A stretch of 64,000 nucleotides of DNA from Rhizobiales bacterium 64-17 (GTDB lineage: Bacteria; Pseudomonadota; Alphaproteobacteria; Rhizobiales; Xanthobacteraceae): the NCBI GenBank assembly GCA_001899285.1, contig MKWA01000008.1, positions 186,001-250,000 of the forward strand, in the 5' to 3' direction. Shown one piece after another: positions 28,730 through 38,030 of the stretch (positions are counted from its first letter, which is position 1; each line of letters begins with the position of its first letter). The notes beneath the pieces were generated by a model that was not told the origin of the DNA, did no database searches, and saw only the letters and a list, made by a program, of their open reading frames with translations. Made by a program: the position numbers and the translations under genes.

Positions 28730-30031
28730 TCAGTCAGCAATTGAGCGATGTTTTGCGGCAGCGGAGCTGGCGGTGCCGTGCCGGAACAAGGCCGCGCGCA
28801 GCTTTCGTTCAAAGGGTTTCGATTTCAGCTTCAGGGCGGGGCGTTCGATCGCGAGATAAGTCGCGGTCGAGAGTGCTGCGGTAATCGCCAGGGCCAAGAC
28901 GAAGCTCAGCGCGATGTCCTCGAATGTGTCAGGGCGGCGTCCCTGCCAATACCATCGGAACAGGCCCCAGATCACCGGGAGATGCCAGAGATAGAAGCTG
29001 TACGAGATGGTTCCGAGCCAGCGGATCGGTCCCCATTCCAGCACAGCCGCAAGCCGGTTTGTTCGTCCGTCTATGGTCGCCGCCGTAACGATCAGCATCA
29101 GGGCAGCGAAGAAAACAGCAAAGCCGAAATCACGGTCGAGCCGGGTCAGGATGAGACCCGCGGCCATGGCGCACCAGAGGCCGATCTGCAGCGAGCGCGG
29201 GGAGATGCTGTCGACCAGTGTTGCGGTCGTATGGAAGACGATTGCGGCCAGCATGCCGACGCCGAACAGATCTGCCTGGCACAGGATGCTGCGCAAATAA
29301 ACCGCGAGCCAGTTTCCGCCCCATTGCAGATAGAACTGAGCCGCGGGGTCGCCGTGGACCTGCGCAAGGCCGGTGGTGCGGCAGGCAAGTCCCAGCACAA
29401 TCATTCCGAACGACACCGCGATGGCGGCCCTTTGCAGGCCCATCCGCCGACTGAGATGGACCGTGCCAAACGCCAGCAGCGGTAACACAAGATAGAAGCA
29501 GACCTCAGTCGTCAGCGACCACGATACACCGAGCCCGGTTTTGATGGTCCAGGGCGTAAGCGTATGCGCCAGCAGCAGATTGGCGGCAATGATACCTGGG
29601 TCGCTGATCCGGCCGAGGATGTCCGCCGTTCCTTCGACGCCAGCGCCGCCGAGCAAAGCAGGGTGGGTGTAGGCGAGCCCCAGACCGAAAGTGACAACGA
29701 TGAAGATCACCACATAGGCCGGATAGATGCGCAGGATTCGGTTCGTGAAGTACTGGGGGATATTGAAGGGTGCGCGACGCGCAGCCGCGGTGAGAAACGG
29801 CCCAAACAACAGAAAGCCGGAGAGCACGAAAAACAGTGTCAGCCCCTGGCCAGCAGCATTTAAGACGCGATGCAGAGCCGGCGAGAGAACGTGATCCGGA
29901 ACGAGATGAAGATTGAAGTGGCCGATCATGACCGAGAGTGCGGCTACTGCCCGCAGACCTTCGATGCCGGCGAGACGCCGGCCCGAAGTCGGTGTGGCTG
30001 TGAATGTGGAATCCTGCTCGCACGAGCGCAT
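28730..30031 (-). CDS. Acyltransferase 3 family (OafA-like), exopolysaccharide acylation
   Basis: A 433-residue integral membrane O-acyltransferase with about ten hydrophobic segments. The family start GIEGLRAVAALSVMIGHF with its essential His is at about residues 22-39. R-rich loops such as FTNRILRIYPAYVV and the C-terminal SYSFYLWHLPVIW fit the family. Such proteins add acetyl or other acyl groups to polysaccharide units at the inner membrane. Flanked by the initiating sugar transferase and manC in one minus-strand operon, it very likely decorates the exopolymer. The acceptor sugar is unknown. Confidence 0.88.
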   Translation of the reverse strand: MRSCEQDSTFTATPTSGRRLAGIEGLRAVAALSVMIGHFNLHLVPDHVLSPALHRVLNAAGQGLTLFFVLSGFLLFGPFLTAAARRAPFNIPQYFTNRILRIYPAYVVIFIVVTFGLGLAYTHPALLGGAGVEGTADILGRISDPGIIAANLLLAHTLTPWTIKTGLGVSWSLTTEVCFYLVLPLLAFGTVHLSRRMGLQRAAIAVSFGMIVLGLACRTTGLAQVHGDPAAQFYLQWGGNWLAVYLRSILCQADLFGVGMLAAIVFHTTATLVDSISPRSLQIGLWCAMAAGLILTRLDRDFGFAVFFAALMLIVTAATIDGRTNRLAAVLEWGPIRWLGTISYSFYLWHLPVIWGLFRWYWQGRRPDTFEDIALSFVLALAITAALSTATYLAIERPALKLKSKPFERKLRAALFRHGTASSAAAKHRSIAD

Positions 30032-30073
30032 CTACAGTAGCGGCATCTTCTGTATCAGAGGAAAGCGTGCCGA

Positions 30074-30838
30074 TTAATCGGCGCGCGCGGACAGCAACTC
30101 GTGCCTGATGGTCCACCAGATGATCTTGACGTCGAGCCACAATGACCAGCGCTCGATATAATCGAGGTCGTAGTCGACGCGGGAGATCGCCTGATCGGCA
30201 CTGGCTGTACTGCCGCGGCAACCGCTGACCTGCGCAAGGCCCGTGATGCCCGGCTTGATGGTGTGCCGTTGAAAGTAATACGGAACAAGATTTTCATAGA
30301 GCGTGCTGGCCGCCTGCATGCCGGGTACATGCGGGCGCGGCCCTACCAGCGACATGTCGCCGGTCACCACGTTGATCAATTGGGGCAGTTCGTCGAGGCT
30401 GGTCCGGCGAAGAAAGCGCCCAATGGACGTGACGCGCGGATCATTGGCGATCGTTTGCTTGACGCCGAACGCGTCGCCGAGATGGACATGCATCGTCCGA
30501 AATTTGTAGATGCGAAATCGCTGATTGAGATGCCCATAGCGGTTCTGTGTGAAGAATATCGGTCCTGGCGATGTCAGCTTGATGGCGATACCGATCGCGG
30601 CGAGCAGCGGGGACAGAATGATCAACGCGCATGTTGCGCTGGTGACATCGAACAAGCGTTTTGTTCGCGAGCGGGGCGGTTCGCTCAATGTTCCGCGATG
30701 TGACACATAATAGAGAGGCCGACGAGGAACGCGTCGATGCTGCTTGTATTGGACCGGTGGTGAAAAAAGCCGCCGCCGGCTTCGCCAGATCGATATAGCA
30801 TCTTCGGATTGCGAGAGCAGCGTAGCAGGTGAAGTCAT
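30074..30838 (-). CDS. Undecaprenyl-phosphate sugar phosphotransferase (exopolysaccharide initiation)
   Basis: A 254-residue bacterial sugar transferase (ExoY/small PHPT type) that loads the first sugar-1-phosphate on undecaprenyl phosphate. It has a basic N-terminal segment and the start RTKRLFDVTSATCALIILSP with a re-entrant helix. The catalytic FRIYKFRTMH and SLDELPQLINVVTGDMSLVGPRP follow, then the family ending PGITGLAQVSG plus DLDYIERWSLWLD. It lacks the long four-helix domain of WcaJ/GumD. ATG 30838 has GGAG upstream; two in-frame Met further upstream are possible. First gene of the minus-strand exopolysaccharide unit. Confidence 0.93.
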   Translation of the reverse strand: MTSPATLLSQSEDAISIWRSRRRLFSPPVQYKQHRRVPRRPLYYVSHRGTLSEPPRSRTKRLFDVTSATCALIILSPLLAAIGIAIKLTSPGPIFFTQNRYGHLNQRFRIYKFRTMHVHLGDAFGVKQTIANDPRVTSIGRFLRRTSLDELPQLINVVTGDMSLVGPRPHVPGMQAASTLYENLVPYYFQRHTIKPGITGLAQVSGCRGSTASADQAISRVDYDLDYIERWSLWLDVKIIWWTIRHELLSARAD

Positions 30839-31500
30839 AAAAATGCTCCGTTGCATTGTTCGGCGGCGCATAGTTTGTCGGAATTCATCACAATCGCGAT
30901 CAATCGCATCGCGCGTCTTGATTGTCCGCTGTCGTCTGAATCTTCCTCACGATTTTCAAATTCCGATTCACGCGGCGCGTGGACAAAGCTCGATCAGGTT
31001 CTTGGAAAAAATGTGGCGCTGCAGCGAAACTAATGAGATTAGGTGTGGCTCGTATTTCAATCGCTGGATGTCTTTCGCTTTTTGATTTTCTGAAAATATA
31101 TCGATGGGCGTGTTGCGAATTTCGTGTTCATCAAAATGGAGATTGCACTATTTTTGTGCGCGAAAGAGAAAATGAAGTTCCGATCGCGACGTTGCAGGGG
31201 ATGCTCGCTTCGACGAGTGCATGTTCTGATTGCAATTTTTCTATCATCGCGAGTTTGTCGATAGCGAGTTTGAGATCGTGATATTCAATCGCTCATCTTC
31301 GATGGCTTATGACTCATTTTGAGCGAGAATATTCAATACGGAACGGCTGGATGTTTTTCAGAAATCTTTGGAACGTTCCTGATCATCATACGTTTGGGGT
31401 CGAGGGCGTGGAGATGCGAAAGCGAGCATCTGTTTCATTCTAAGGCACGTACTCAGCCAGCCACTCCTGCTCTTTGCTCAAATGTTTGAGGTAGAGAAAG
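30839..31500. promoter_or_regulatory. AT-rich divergent spacer of the exopolysaccharide locus
   Basis: 662 bp without a convincing gene; small frames here have no family-like sequence or ribosome site. It must carry the promoters for the sugar-transferase unit (minus) and the OPX unit (plus). Seen directly: a marked drop in GC; a direct repeat atattcaat at 31281-31289 and 31329-31337; an inverted pair tcgctca/tgagcga at 31289-31295 and 31320-31326; and a 10-bp palindrome ggaacgttcc at 31370-31379. A long leader or regulator binding sites are likely. I could not assign a promoter box. Confidence 0.55.
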
Positions 31501-32082
31501 ATGATTTTGCGAACGATCGCAGTCGTCATTTTTGCTATTTATACGGCGGGTTGTTCCGCATCACCTCCGATCGTTGAGACAGGCTATGGGTCTGCCCGGG
31601 CAGAATCTTCGCGGGTTCCTGCAGGAATCTACGCTTTGGGCCCGAATGATCAGGTGAAGGTTCAGGTCTACAATGAGCCGACCATCAGTGGCGATTACAC
31701 AGTCGACGGTGCGGGCTTTCTGGCAATTCCGGTTGCGGGTCGTGTTCGTGCGCTTGGGCTGACGACGACGCAACTGGAACGTCGGATCACTGCCAAGCTC
31801 AACGGTGGAATCCTCAAGGACGCCCGAGTCACGGTGCAAGTGAGTGGTTACGCTCCGTTTTATATCCGTGGCGAAGTGAAGAAGCCGGGTGAGTTTCCGT
31901 ACAAGCCGGGTTTGACGCTGGGCGACGCGGTTGCACTCGCGGGCGGGTACACTTATCGCGCCGACGAGAACAAGGCTTATGTGCGTTCAGCGGGGTCGGC
32001 TGTAGAGATCGCGCGTCCGCTTGATGTTGATCGTCCGGTTTCGCCCGGCGAAAACATTCGAATTCCCGAGCGCTTCTTCTGA
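31501..32082 (+). CDS. Polysaccharide export lipoprotein (OPX/Wza-like, short form)
   Basis: A 193-residue outer-membrane export protein. A lipoprotein signal ends YTAGC, giving Cys18 as the acylated residue. The poly_export domain follows (YALGPNDQVKVQVYNEPTISG, about 44-65; VAGRVRALGLTT), then one SLBB domain (YIRGEVKKPGEFPYKPGLTL, about 123-142). It is shorter than E. coli Wza, as in GumB-type exporters, and lacks the C-terminal amphipathic helix. The outer-membrane pore may therefore be formed with the beta-barrel protein encoded next. Ribosome site GAGG lies 9 bases before the ATG. Confidence 0.92.
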   Translation: MILRTIAVVIFAIYTAGCSASPPIVETGYGSARAESSRVPAGIYALGPNDQVKVQVYNEPTISGDYTVDGAGFLAIPVAGRVRALGLTTTQLERRITAKLNGGILKDARVTVQVSGYAPFYIRGEVKKPGEFPYKPGLTLGDAVALAGGYTYRADENKAYVRSAGSAVEIARPLDVDRPVSPGENIRIPERFF

Positions 32083-32372
32083 TCGCCGATTGAATGCACT
32101 CTGCTGAAAAGAGTGGCAGCAGGTCGCTGTTGGCACCCGCGTTCACGGATGATCGTTCGGTGGGAACTCGCCATCCTCAGAAATGTCGCATTGCAAATAA
32201 ATGATTCCGCAATGCCGAATGACGCTGCGCGAATGATCGACGATGGATGATGTTGTTTTCGAAAGTGCCTCCAAGGTTGCGCTGGCATGTATGTGCGCTT
32301 CCGCGGATCGAATTGTCTGCCGCCATCTAGCGCAGATGTGTATCGCAACGCAGAGGCGAGTTTCCGTTCGAC
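32083..32372. other. 290-bp spacer between export lipoprotein and beta-barrel genes
   Basis: I see no gene, terminator hairpin with a T-run, or strong repeat here. It is more AT-rich than the coding flanks and unusually long for an operon interior, so an internal promoter or untranslated leader for the beta-barrel gene is possible. Confidence 0.4.
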
Positions 32373-33740
32373 ATGCGTGCCTGCTGCAAGCAGATCATCC
32401 GGTATGTTCCGGCGTGGATTGTAACCGTGATCGGGATGGTGGCGATGTCACCATGTGCCTCGGCACAGGTTTCCACGCCCATCACTCCGCTGTCGTCTCC
32501 ACCGTGGAGTTCGCTCGACGTGTTTGATCCCGTTCCCTTCGCCGATCTGCTCTCACGCAATCCGGAGGGTGCCGAAGCTCCGGAGGATACGCCTGTGAAG
32601 ACGCGCGAGCATCCCGGCTACGAGCGGATCGGTGTTCGCGCCGGCCCGTGGATGATCATGCCGTCCGTGACTGGTGGCGTTTCATACGACAACAACGTTT
32701 TTGCGAGCGGCGCAGACAAGCAGGGCGATTTGGCGGCGACGGTCAAGTCATCGCTCGGGATGCAGTCGCTGTGGGAGCGGCACGGTATCGATATTCAGGG
32801 CGACGTCCGTTCGATGCGTTATCGCCGTTTCAGTCAACTCGATCAAACAGACGCGAGCCTACGTGTCCGCGGGCGAATCGATCTCTGGCATGATGCGGCG
32901 ATCCTCTCCAGCTTGCGCGTGGCGAGGCAGCACGAGGGTGTTGGGTCGCTGACATCGCCGACGGCAGCTGCCGCGCCAACGCCTTATGACCTCGCATCCG
33001 GCGATATCACTTACTGGCAGCGATTCAATCGGCTGGCGGCTTCCATCGGCGTTCGGACCGATTATTACAATTATGGATCGACGCGTGCGCGCGACGGTTC
33101 AATCATCAATCAGGATAGCCGCGATGGGCGGATCGCGGTGGCCCATGGCCGTTTCGACTATGCGCTCACCCCAGCGCTGGGATTGTTTACCGCGCTTGAA
33201 ATCAATCGGCGCGACCTGCGCGGAACACTGACGCAGGCACTGGGTTCGCAGGGCTATCGCTCCCTATCCGGTATCAACGTTCGGTTTGGGCATTTGGTCT
33301 GGGGCGAATTCGGTGCCGGCTATGCGAGTCAACGGTTTAATGACTCGACCATCGGTACCATCGCCGGACCGGCATTCCGCGGCATGCTCACCTGGAGTCC
33401 GACGCGGATGCTCGATCTGCATTTCAAGGCAGAACAGATCGTTACTGAAGCAAGCGATACGGTGGTGGGCGGCATCAAGGCGAATACATTTCAGCTCGGA
33501 GCTGATTACGAACTTCGTCGCAATCTCGTTCTGTCCGTGGCGGCGGTATATGAGCGCGATCAGTTCTACGGCCAATCACGCAACGATGAGGTTCGCTCCA
33601 TTCAGACCGAGCTCAAATATATCCTCAATCGCCATAGCTCGATCTCGCTGCAGCACCGTTATTTCCGCAGGGACAGTAGCGTCTCGTCGGCGAGCTACGA
33701 TAAACACGAGGTAGGGGTGAATGTTACGGCGCGTTACTGA
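32373..33740 (+). CDS. Outer-membrane beta-barrel protein of the exopolysaccharide locus
   Basis: A 455-residue protein with a signal peptide (VPAWIVTVIGMVAMSPCASAQ). A Pro-rich linker follows, then from about residue 90 alternating hydrophobic strands with frequent aromatic girdle residues, ending in VGVNVTARY with a C-terminal aromatic. The pattern (VTGGVSYDNNVFAS near the barrel start) fits the putative beta-barrel porin 2 family often found in exopolysaccharide clusters. It may serve as the outer-membrane conduit or polymer-release partner of the short OPX lipoprotein. The stop overlaps the following kinase gene by 20 bp. Confidence 0.82.
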   Translation: MRACCKQIIRYVPAWIVTVIGMVAMSPCASAQVSTPITPLSSPPWSSLDVFDPVPFADLLSRNPEGAEAPEDTPVKTREHPGYERIGVRAGPWMIMPSVTGGVSYDNNVFASGADKQGDLAATVKSSLGMQSLWERHGIDIQGDVRSMRYRRFSQLDQTDASLRVRGRIDLWHDAAILSSLRVARQHEGVGSLTSPTAAAAPTPYDLASGDITYWQRFNRLAASIGVRTDYYNYGSTRARDGSIINQDSRDGRIAVAHGRFDYALTPALGLFTALEINRRDLRGTLTQALGSQGYRSLSGINVRFGHLVWGEFGAGYASQRFNDSTIGTIAGPAFRGMLTWSPTRMLDLHFKAEQIVTEASDTVVGGIKANTFQLGADYELRRNLVLSVAAVYERDQFYGQSRNDEVRSIQTELKYILNRHSSISLQHRYFRRDSSVSSASYDKHEVGVNVTARY

Positions 33741-36042
33741 CGATCGGTTGGAACCTCAAGCTTATTATGAATCGACCGTGTCGCCAAAGACGGCCGCGTG
33801 GGATGGAATAAGCGTATCGGAAATCGTGCGGATCCTGCGTCGCCGTGTGGCGGTGATCGGTTTCACAGTGGCGGTGTTTGTTGTCGCTGCGGTACTCGTC
33901 ATCATCCTTGTAAAACCGACTTATACGGCGACGTCGACGGTATTGATCGACCCGCGCCGTCCGAATGTTGTCAATCTTGACAGCAAAAATCAGCCCGCAA
34001 TCCAAAGTCCGCAGACCGACGATGCCGCGATCGAGAGCCAGGTGCTTTTGGCTCAGTCGATCGCGGTGCTGCGTCGAGTCGTGGAATCGATGAAGCTGAC
34101 CGATGATCCGGAATTCACGCCGAAGCCCGGCATCATGGGAAGCCTCCTGGCCCTGCTCCCCGCAACACGACGTCCGGTCGGCGACACGCAGGATGTCAAG
34201 ACGAAGTCCGCCGTCGCAATATTGCAGAACAAGCTTAAGGTTGTGCGTCAGAAGAATACATTTCTGGTCGACATCAATGTCGGATTGCACGATCCCTATC
34301 GTGCAGCTGAGATCTCCAACGCGATTGCCAACGCCTATTTCGAGGAACTGATCCGATCAAAATCGGATGCAAACAAGAGTGCCGCAGGCTGGCTGAACGA
34401 GCAGATGAGCGAATTGAAATCGCGCGTTGAGGCTTCTGATCGCGCGGTCGAGCAATATCGTGGTGAACACAATCTTACGCTCGCGAAAGGTGAAACGATC
34501 AATAGCCAGCAGGTCTCAGACCTGAATAGCAAACTGGTGCAAGCGCGCGCCGATGCTGCGGAAGCTCGCGCAAAATATGATCAAGTTGCCGAGATTGCAC
34601 GGAACAAGGCCGATCCGGGCTCTCTCACGGAAGCGTTGTCGTCGGACACGATTGCTCGATTGCGGGGGCAGTATGCGCAGTTGCGGGTCAATGAGTCGGA
34701 TCTGTCGAGTCGCTACGGCGCCCATCATCCGCAAGTAGCTGCGGTACGCGCCCAATTGCGTGATACGCAGAAGCTGATCACGGACGAAGTCGCTCGCATT
34801 TTGCAGAGCCGGCGTCACGGCTATGAAGTTGCGGCGGCGCGTGAGCAGTCTCTCTCGAACAGTCTCAAATCTCTGCAAGAGGTGTCCAGCACGTCAGGGC
34901 AGGCGGAGGTACGATTGCGCGAATTGCAACGCGAAGCGGATGCCGATCGTTCGCTCTACGAAGCATTTCTCGGAAATTACAAAGAGGCTACGGCGCGTGA
35001 GAGTTTCCAGTTGCCGGAGGCCCGTATTGTTTCCCTGGCAACTGCTCCAATTCAACCCTCATTTCCGAAGCCGCTGTTGTTTCTGGGAATCTTCATTCCA
35101 CTGGGTGTCGCTTTTGGTTCTCTGATCGCCATCGGGATCGATCGTTTCGATCGGCGCGTGAAAACGTTGGATCAAGTAGAGGCAATTTCGGGCATGGTGG
35201 GAATTGCGACATTGCCGCTGATCGGCTTACGCGAGCTATCACATATGGCCAAGCGCGGGAAAAGCGCGCTATCCGAATATCAGGCGCAAGCGCCTCAGAT
35301 TCTGCCGTTGGCGCTACAACCTCCATTGATGCGTTACATCGCCGAAGAGCCGAACTCGGTGTTTGCCGAAGCAATCCGCGCGGTGCGTTTGAGTGTGCAG
35401 CGTGCCGCGCATGCGCGGCGGATGCAGGTGATCATGCTGACGTCGGCCATCGACGGCGAAGGCAAGACGACGTTGGCAGCCAATCTGGCATTATCGTACG
35501 CAATGATGGGCGTGCGCACTCTGTTGATCGAAGGAGATATGCGCAATCCGGAAGTATCTCGATCGCTCTGCCCCCACGCGGAGGTCGGGCTGTTTGATGT
35601 TGCGCGCGGCGAGGCGTCGCTCCAGCAGGCCGTTTTGATGGAGAAGACAACGGGTCTGTCGGTGTTGCCGTCGCCACTATCGGAAGATTCGGCGGTAATG
35701 ACCGAGTTCGCTTATTCCGAAGCCATGAACATCATCGTGAGTGAGTTGCGTCGCCATTTCGACATGATCATTGTCGATTCACCGCCATTGGTTCCGCTTG
35801 TCGAGAGTCGTGCTCTCAGTGAGCATGCCGACGGGATTGTATTAGCGGTCGGATGGGATCGCACACCGGAAGATTTGGTGGTGCGAGCGGTCGATTTGTT
35901 GAGCCCGGTCCGTGATCGTATTCTGGGAGCTGTATTGACATCCGCTGATCTGCGACGGCTGCGCGGTTACGACTATTATCAGAGTACCGCCTACGTCAAA
36001 CCCTATCACCCCGGCCGGGCCAAGCAGGTTGCCGAGTCGTAG
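33721..36042 (+). CDS. Polysaccharide copolymerase / BY-kinase (Wzc-like)
   Basis: A 773-residue inner-membrane protein controlling chain length and export. A Wzz domain (about 28-130) begins at the first membrane helix (about 43-66). A long periplasmic coiled-coil region with the GNVR segment follows, then a second helix (PLLFLGIFIPLGVAFGSLIA, about 450). The cytoplasmic CpsD-like tyrosine kinase has Walker A DGEGKTTLAAN (about 577), Walker A' LLIEGDMRNPE and Walker B MIIVDSPP (about 682). A C-terminal Tyr cluster (YDYYQSTAYVKPY) is the expected autophosphorylation site. ATG 33721 overlaps the barrel gene and has AGGGG upstream. Confidence 0.93.
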   Translation: MLRRVTDDRLEPQAYYESTVSPKTAAWDGISVSEIVRILRRRVAVIGFTVAVFVVAAVLVIILVKPTYTATSTVLIDPRRPNVVNLDSKNQPAIQSPQTDDAAIESQVLLAQSIAVLRRVVESMKLTDDPEFTPKPGIMGSLLALLPATRRPVGDTQDVKTKSAVAILQNKLKVVRQKNTFLVDINVGLHDPYRAAEISNAIANAYFEELIRSKSDANKSAAGWLNEQMSELKSRVEASDRAVEQYRGEHNLTLAKGETINSQQVSDLNSKLVQARADAAEARAKYDQVAEIARNKADPGSLTEALSSDTIARLRGQYAQLRVNESDLSSRYGAHHPQVAAVRAQLRDTQKLITDEVARILQSRRHGYEVAAAREQSLSNSLKSLQEVSSTSGQAEVRLRELQREADADRSLYEAFLGNYKEATARESFQLPEARIVSLATAPIQPSFPKPLLFLGIFIPLGVAFGSLIAIGIDRFDRRVKTLDQVEAISGMVGIATLPLIGLRELSHMAKRGKSALSEYQAQAPQILPLALQPPLMRYIAEEPNSVFAEAIRAVRLSVQRAAHARRMQVIMLTSAIDGEGKTTLAANLALSYAMMGVRTLLIEGDMRNPEVSRSLCPHAEVGLFDVARGEASLQQAVLMEKTTGLSVLPSPLSEDSAVMTEFAYSEAMNIIVSELRRHFDMIIVDSPPLVPLVESRALSEHADGIVLAVGWDRTPEDLVVRAVDLLSPVRDRILGAVLTSADLRRLRGYDYYQSTAYVKPYHPGRAKQVAES

Positions 36043-36070
36043 CGATCGTTTGCATTGAAAAGGACTGTCA

Positions 36071-37168
36071 ATGCCGTCTGTTTTGATGGTTAGCGGGTCG
36101 TGGCCGCCGGACGCTTGCGGCGTTGGCGATTACACGGAGAGGCTTTGCCGCGAACTCGAGGCCAGTGGGATCGTCGTAGTACGCTTTTCCGACCAGCGTC
36201 TGTCGCAGCTCTATTCGCGTGGTGCGATCGAGGATCTGGCGAAAGTCGATTGCGATCTCGTTCATGTCCAGTATCCGACCGCGGGCTATGGCAGGTCTTA
36301 TACGCCGGCCGCGCTACCGTTTGCCTTGCCCGGTAAACCCGTGGTCGTCACGTTGCACGAGTATGCCATCTTTCGCTGGTATCGACGATCTTGGTTTTCT
36401 CCTTATGCTCGACGTGGTGCAGCGCGAATTTTCACCACCGATGAGGAGAGGCGGCTGTTCGAGCAAAACTTTCCACGTCGCGTTGGTCTCGACGAGACGA
36501 TCGAGATTGCGAGCAATATCCCGATAGCGGTTCCGAGACCCGAACACGACCGAACTCGCATTGTCTCGTTCGGGTTGATTGCACCAAACAAGGGTATTGA
36601 GGATTTTCTGACCCTGGCGGAACAGGCTCGGGCTGCCCAAAGCCCCTTTTCCTTCGAGGTGATTGGCGCGATGCAGGAGCGGCATCGCGCATATGCTGAT
36701 GCGATCAAACGGCGAGGCATGCTGGCGGATGTCGCCTTTTCTATCAATTTGCCGGATGGCGCGGTTGCACAGCGTCTGGCCGGTGCCGGCTATGCTTACC
36801 TTCCATTTCCGGATGGTGCCTCGGCAAAACGGGGAACGCTCGCAGCAGCGTTGATCAACAAGCTCGTCGTTCTCACCCGGCATTCCGCGATCACGCCGCC
36901 ATGGATGGTCGCGGCAACATTTCATGCGCCGGGGGCAAGGGAAGCCCTTTCGTTGCTGAATACGCTGTCGGTGGATCAAAAATCCCGGGAAGTCGCGATC
37001 AGAAAAGGTGCTGATGCAGAGGCGCACTATAGCTGGAACGGAATAGCGCGAAGACACGCTGCTCTTTACGACAGGCTTCTCAGCGTCCGGCAAACGTCCC
37101 CCAGCCGCAGGCTGAATAACTCCTCACAATTAATCTCCGATATCAGCCTGAAGGAAGGTGCACGATGA
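36071..37168 (+). CDS. Glycosyltransferase family 4-like (exopolysaccharide)
   Basis: A 365-residue GT-B protein. The N-domain start VLMVSGSWPPDACGVGDYTERL (given in two parts: VLMVSGSWPPDACG and VGDYTERL) is typical of GT4. So are VHVQYPTAGYG and PVVVTLHEYAIF, and the C-domain begins IVSFGLIAPNKGIEDFL. The usual EX7E pair near the donor site is not evident (PFPDGASAKRGTLAAAL instead), so it diverges from canonical retaining GT4 enzymes. It probably adds one sugar to the lipid-linked repeat. ATG preceded by AAAGGA; 28 bp after the kinase gene and overlapping fkbM-like by ATGA. Confidence 0.82.
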   Translation: MPSVLMVSGSWPPDACGVGDYTERLCRELEASGIVVVRFSDQRLSQLYSRGAIEDLAKVDCDLVHVQYPTAGYGRSYTPAALPFALPGKPVVVTLHEYAIFRWYRRSWFSPYARRGAARIFTTDEERRLFEQNFPRRVGLDETIEIASNIPIAVPRPEHDRTRIVSFGLIAPNKGIEDFLTLAEQARAAQSPFSFEVIGAMQERHRAYADAIKRRGMLADVAFSINLPDGAVAQRLAGAGYAYLPFPDGASAKRGTLAAALINKLVVLTRHSAITPPWMVAATFHAPGAREALSLLNTLSVDQKSREVAIRKGADAEAHYSWNGIARRHAALYDRLLSVRQTSPSRRLNNSSQLISDISLKEGAR

Positions 37169-38022
37169 CGATCGCATTGGAGAATTATGCCAAGCGCTAT
37201 CTGCCGCAGCCAGCAGTCGATGTCCTTCGGCTGATGAAATACCGGATGGACCTGGCGACGTTTCCGAAGAAAGTTGTACAGCATATGTACGGCGCTCACA
37301 CACTGAAAATGAATATCAGCGATCGCGTCGCGTCGGAGTGGTACAACAAGAACTGGACTCTGCCGCCGGAGATCGAATTCTTTTCACACGGGCAGATTTC
37401 GAAGAGTGGTCGCATTTTTGATCTCGGCGCGCATCAATGTTTGATCGCGATGTTGCTGGCGCACGATATCGTTCCCGACGGGGAGGTGGTGGCTATCGAG
37501 GCAAATCGGCATAATGCTGCTATCGCGCGCGACAATATTTTGCTCAATCAGGTCGATAATATTGATGTCATTCATGCCCTTGTGTCGCGAACGAGCGGGC
37601 GAGGGCATGCCGATTTCAGTTTTAATTCCAGGGCCAGGCAAGGGCTTGGCGCTTTGATCGGCGAGACAATTGCGGGGATCAGCATTGATGATCTGGCTCA
37701 ACAGAAGGGATGGCCGGACCTCGTTTATCTCGATATCGAGGGCTTCGAGATCGAGGCTCTGAAAGGTGCTGCCGCGACGCTGGAACGCTGGTGCTATTGG
37801 TTTGTCGAATTGCACGGCGACGAGATGCTGTCCCGCTACGGCGCCCGCAATGCCGATATCCTTCAGTTTTTTGATCGCGATAAATTCGCGCGATACGTCT
37901 GCATGCCTGAGGGGGACAGTTTCCGGCTGGTGACCGAGAATGAGCCGGTGCCGGTCGAACGATGCTATCTCATCTTTGCGCCGCGTTCGGCTCGTCTACT
38001 TAATGACAGGTCGGATTATTGA
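37165..38022 (+). CDS. FkbM family methyltransferase
   Basis: A 285-residue SAM-dependent methyltransferase. The SAM-binding motif I is IFDLGAHQCLIAMLLA (about 91-106), followed by VVAIEANRHNA. The FkbM hallmark YLDIEGFEIEALKGA is at about 190-204. It probably O-methylates a sugar of the exopolymer, judged by position between glycosyltransferase and pyruvyl transferase genes. The ATG overlaps the preceding stop (ATGA) and its stop overlaps a possible TTG start of the next gene, so translation is coupled. Confidence 0.87.
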   Translation: MTIALENYAKRYLPQPAVDVLRLMKYRMDLATFPKKVVQHMYGAHTLKMNISDRVASEWYNKNWTLPPEIEFFSHGQISKSGRIFDLGAHQCLIAMLLAHDIVPDGEVVAIEANRHNAAIARDNILLNQVDNIDVIHALVSRTSGRGHADFSFNSRARQGLGALIGETIAGISIDDLAQQKGWPDLVYLDIEGFEIEALKGAAATLERWCYWFVELHGDEMLSRYGARNADILQFFDRDKFARYVCMPEGDSFRLVTENEPVPVERCYLIFAPRSARLLNDRSDY

Positions 38023-38030
38023 GCAACGCC

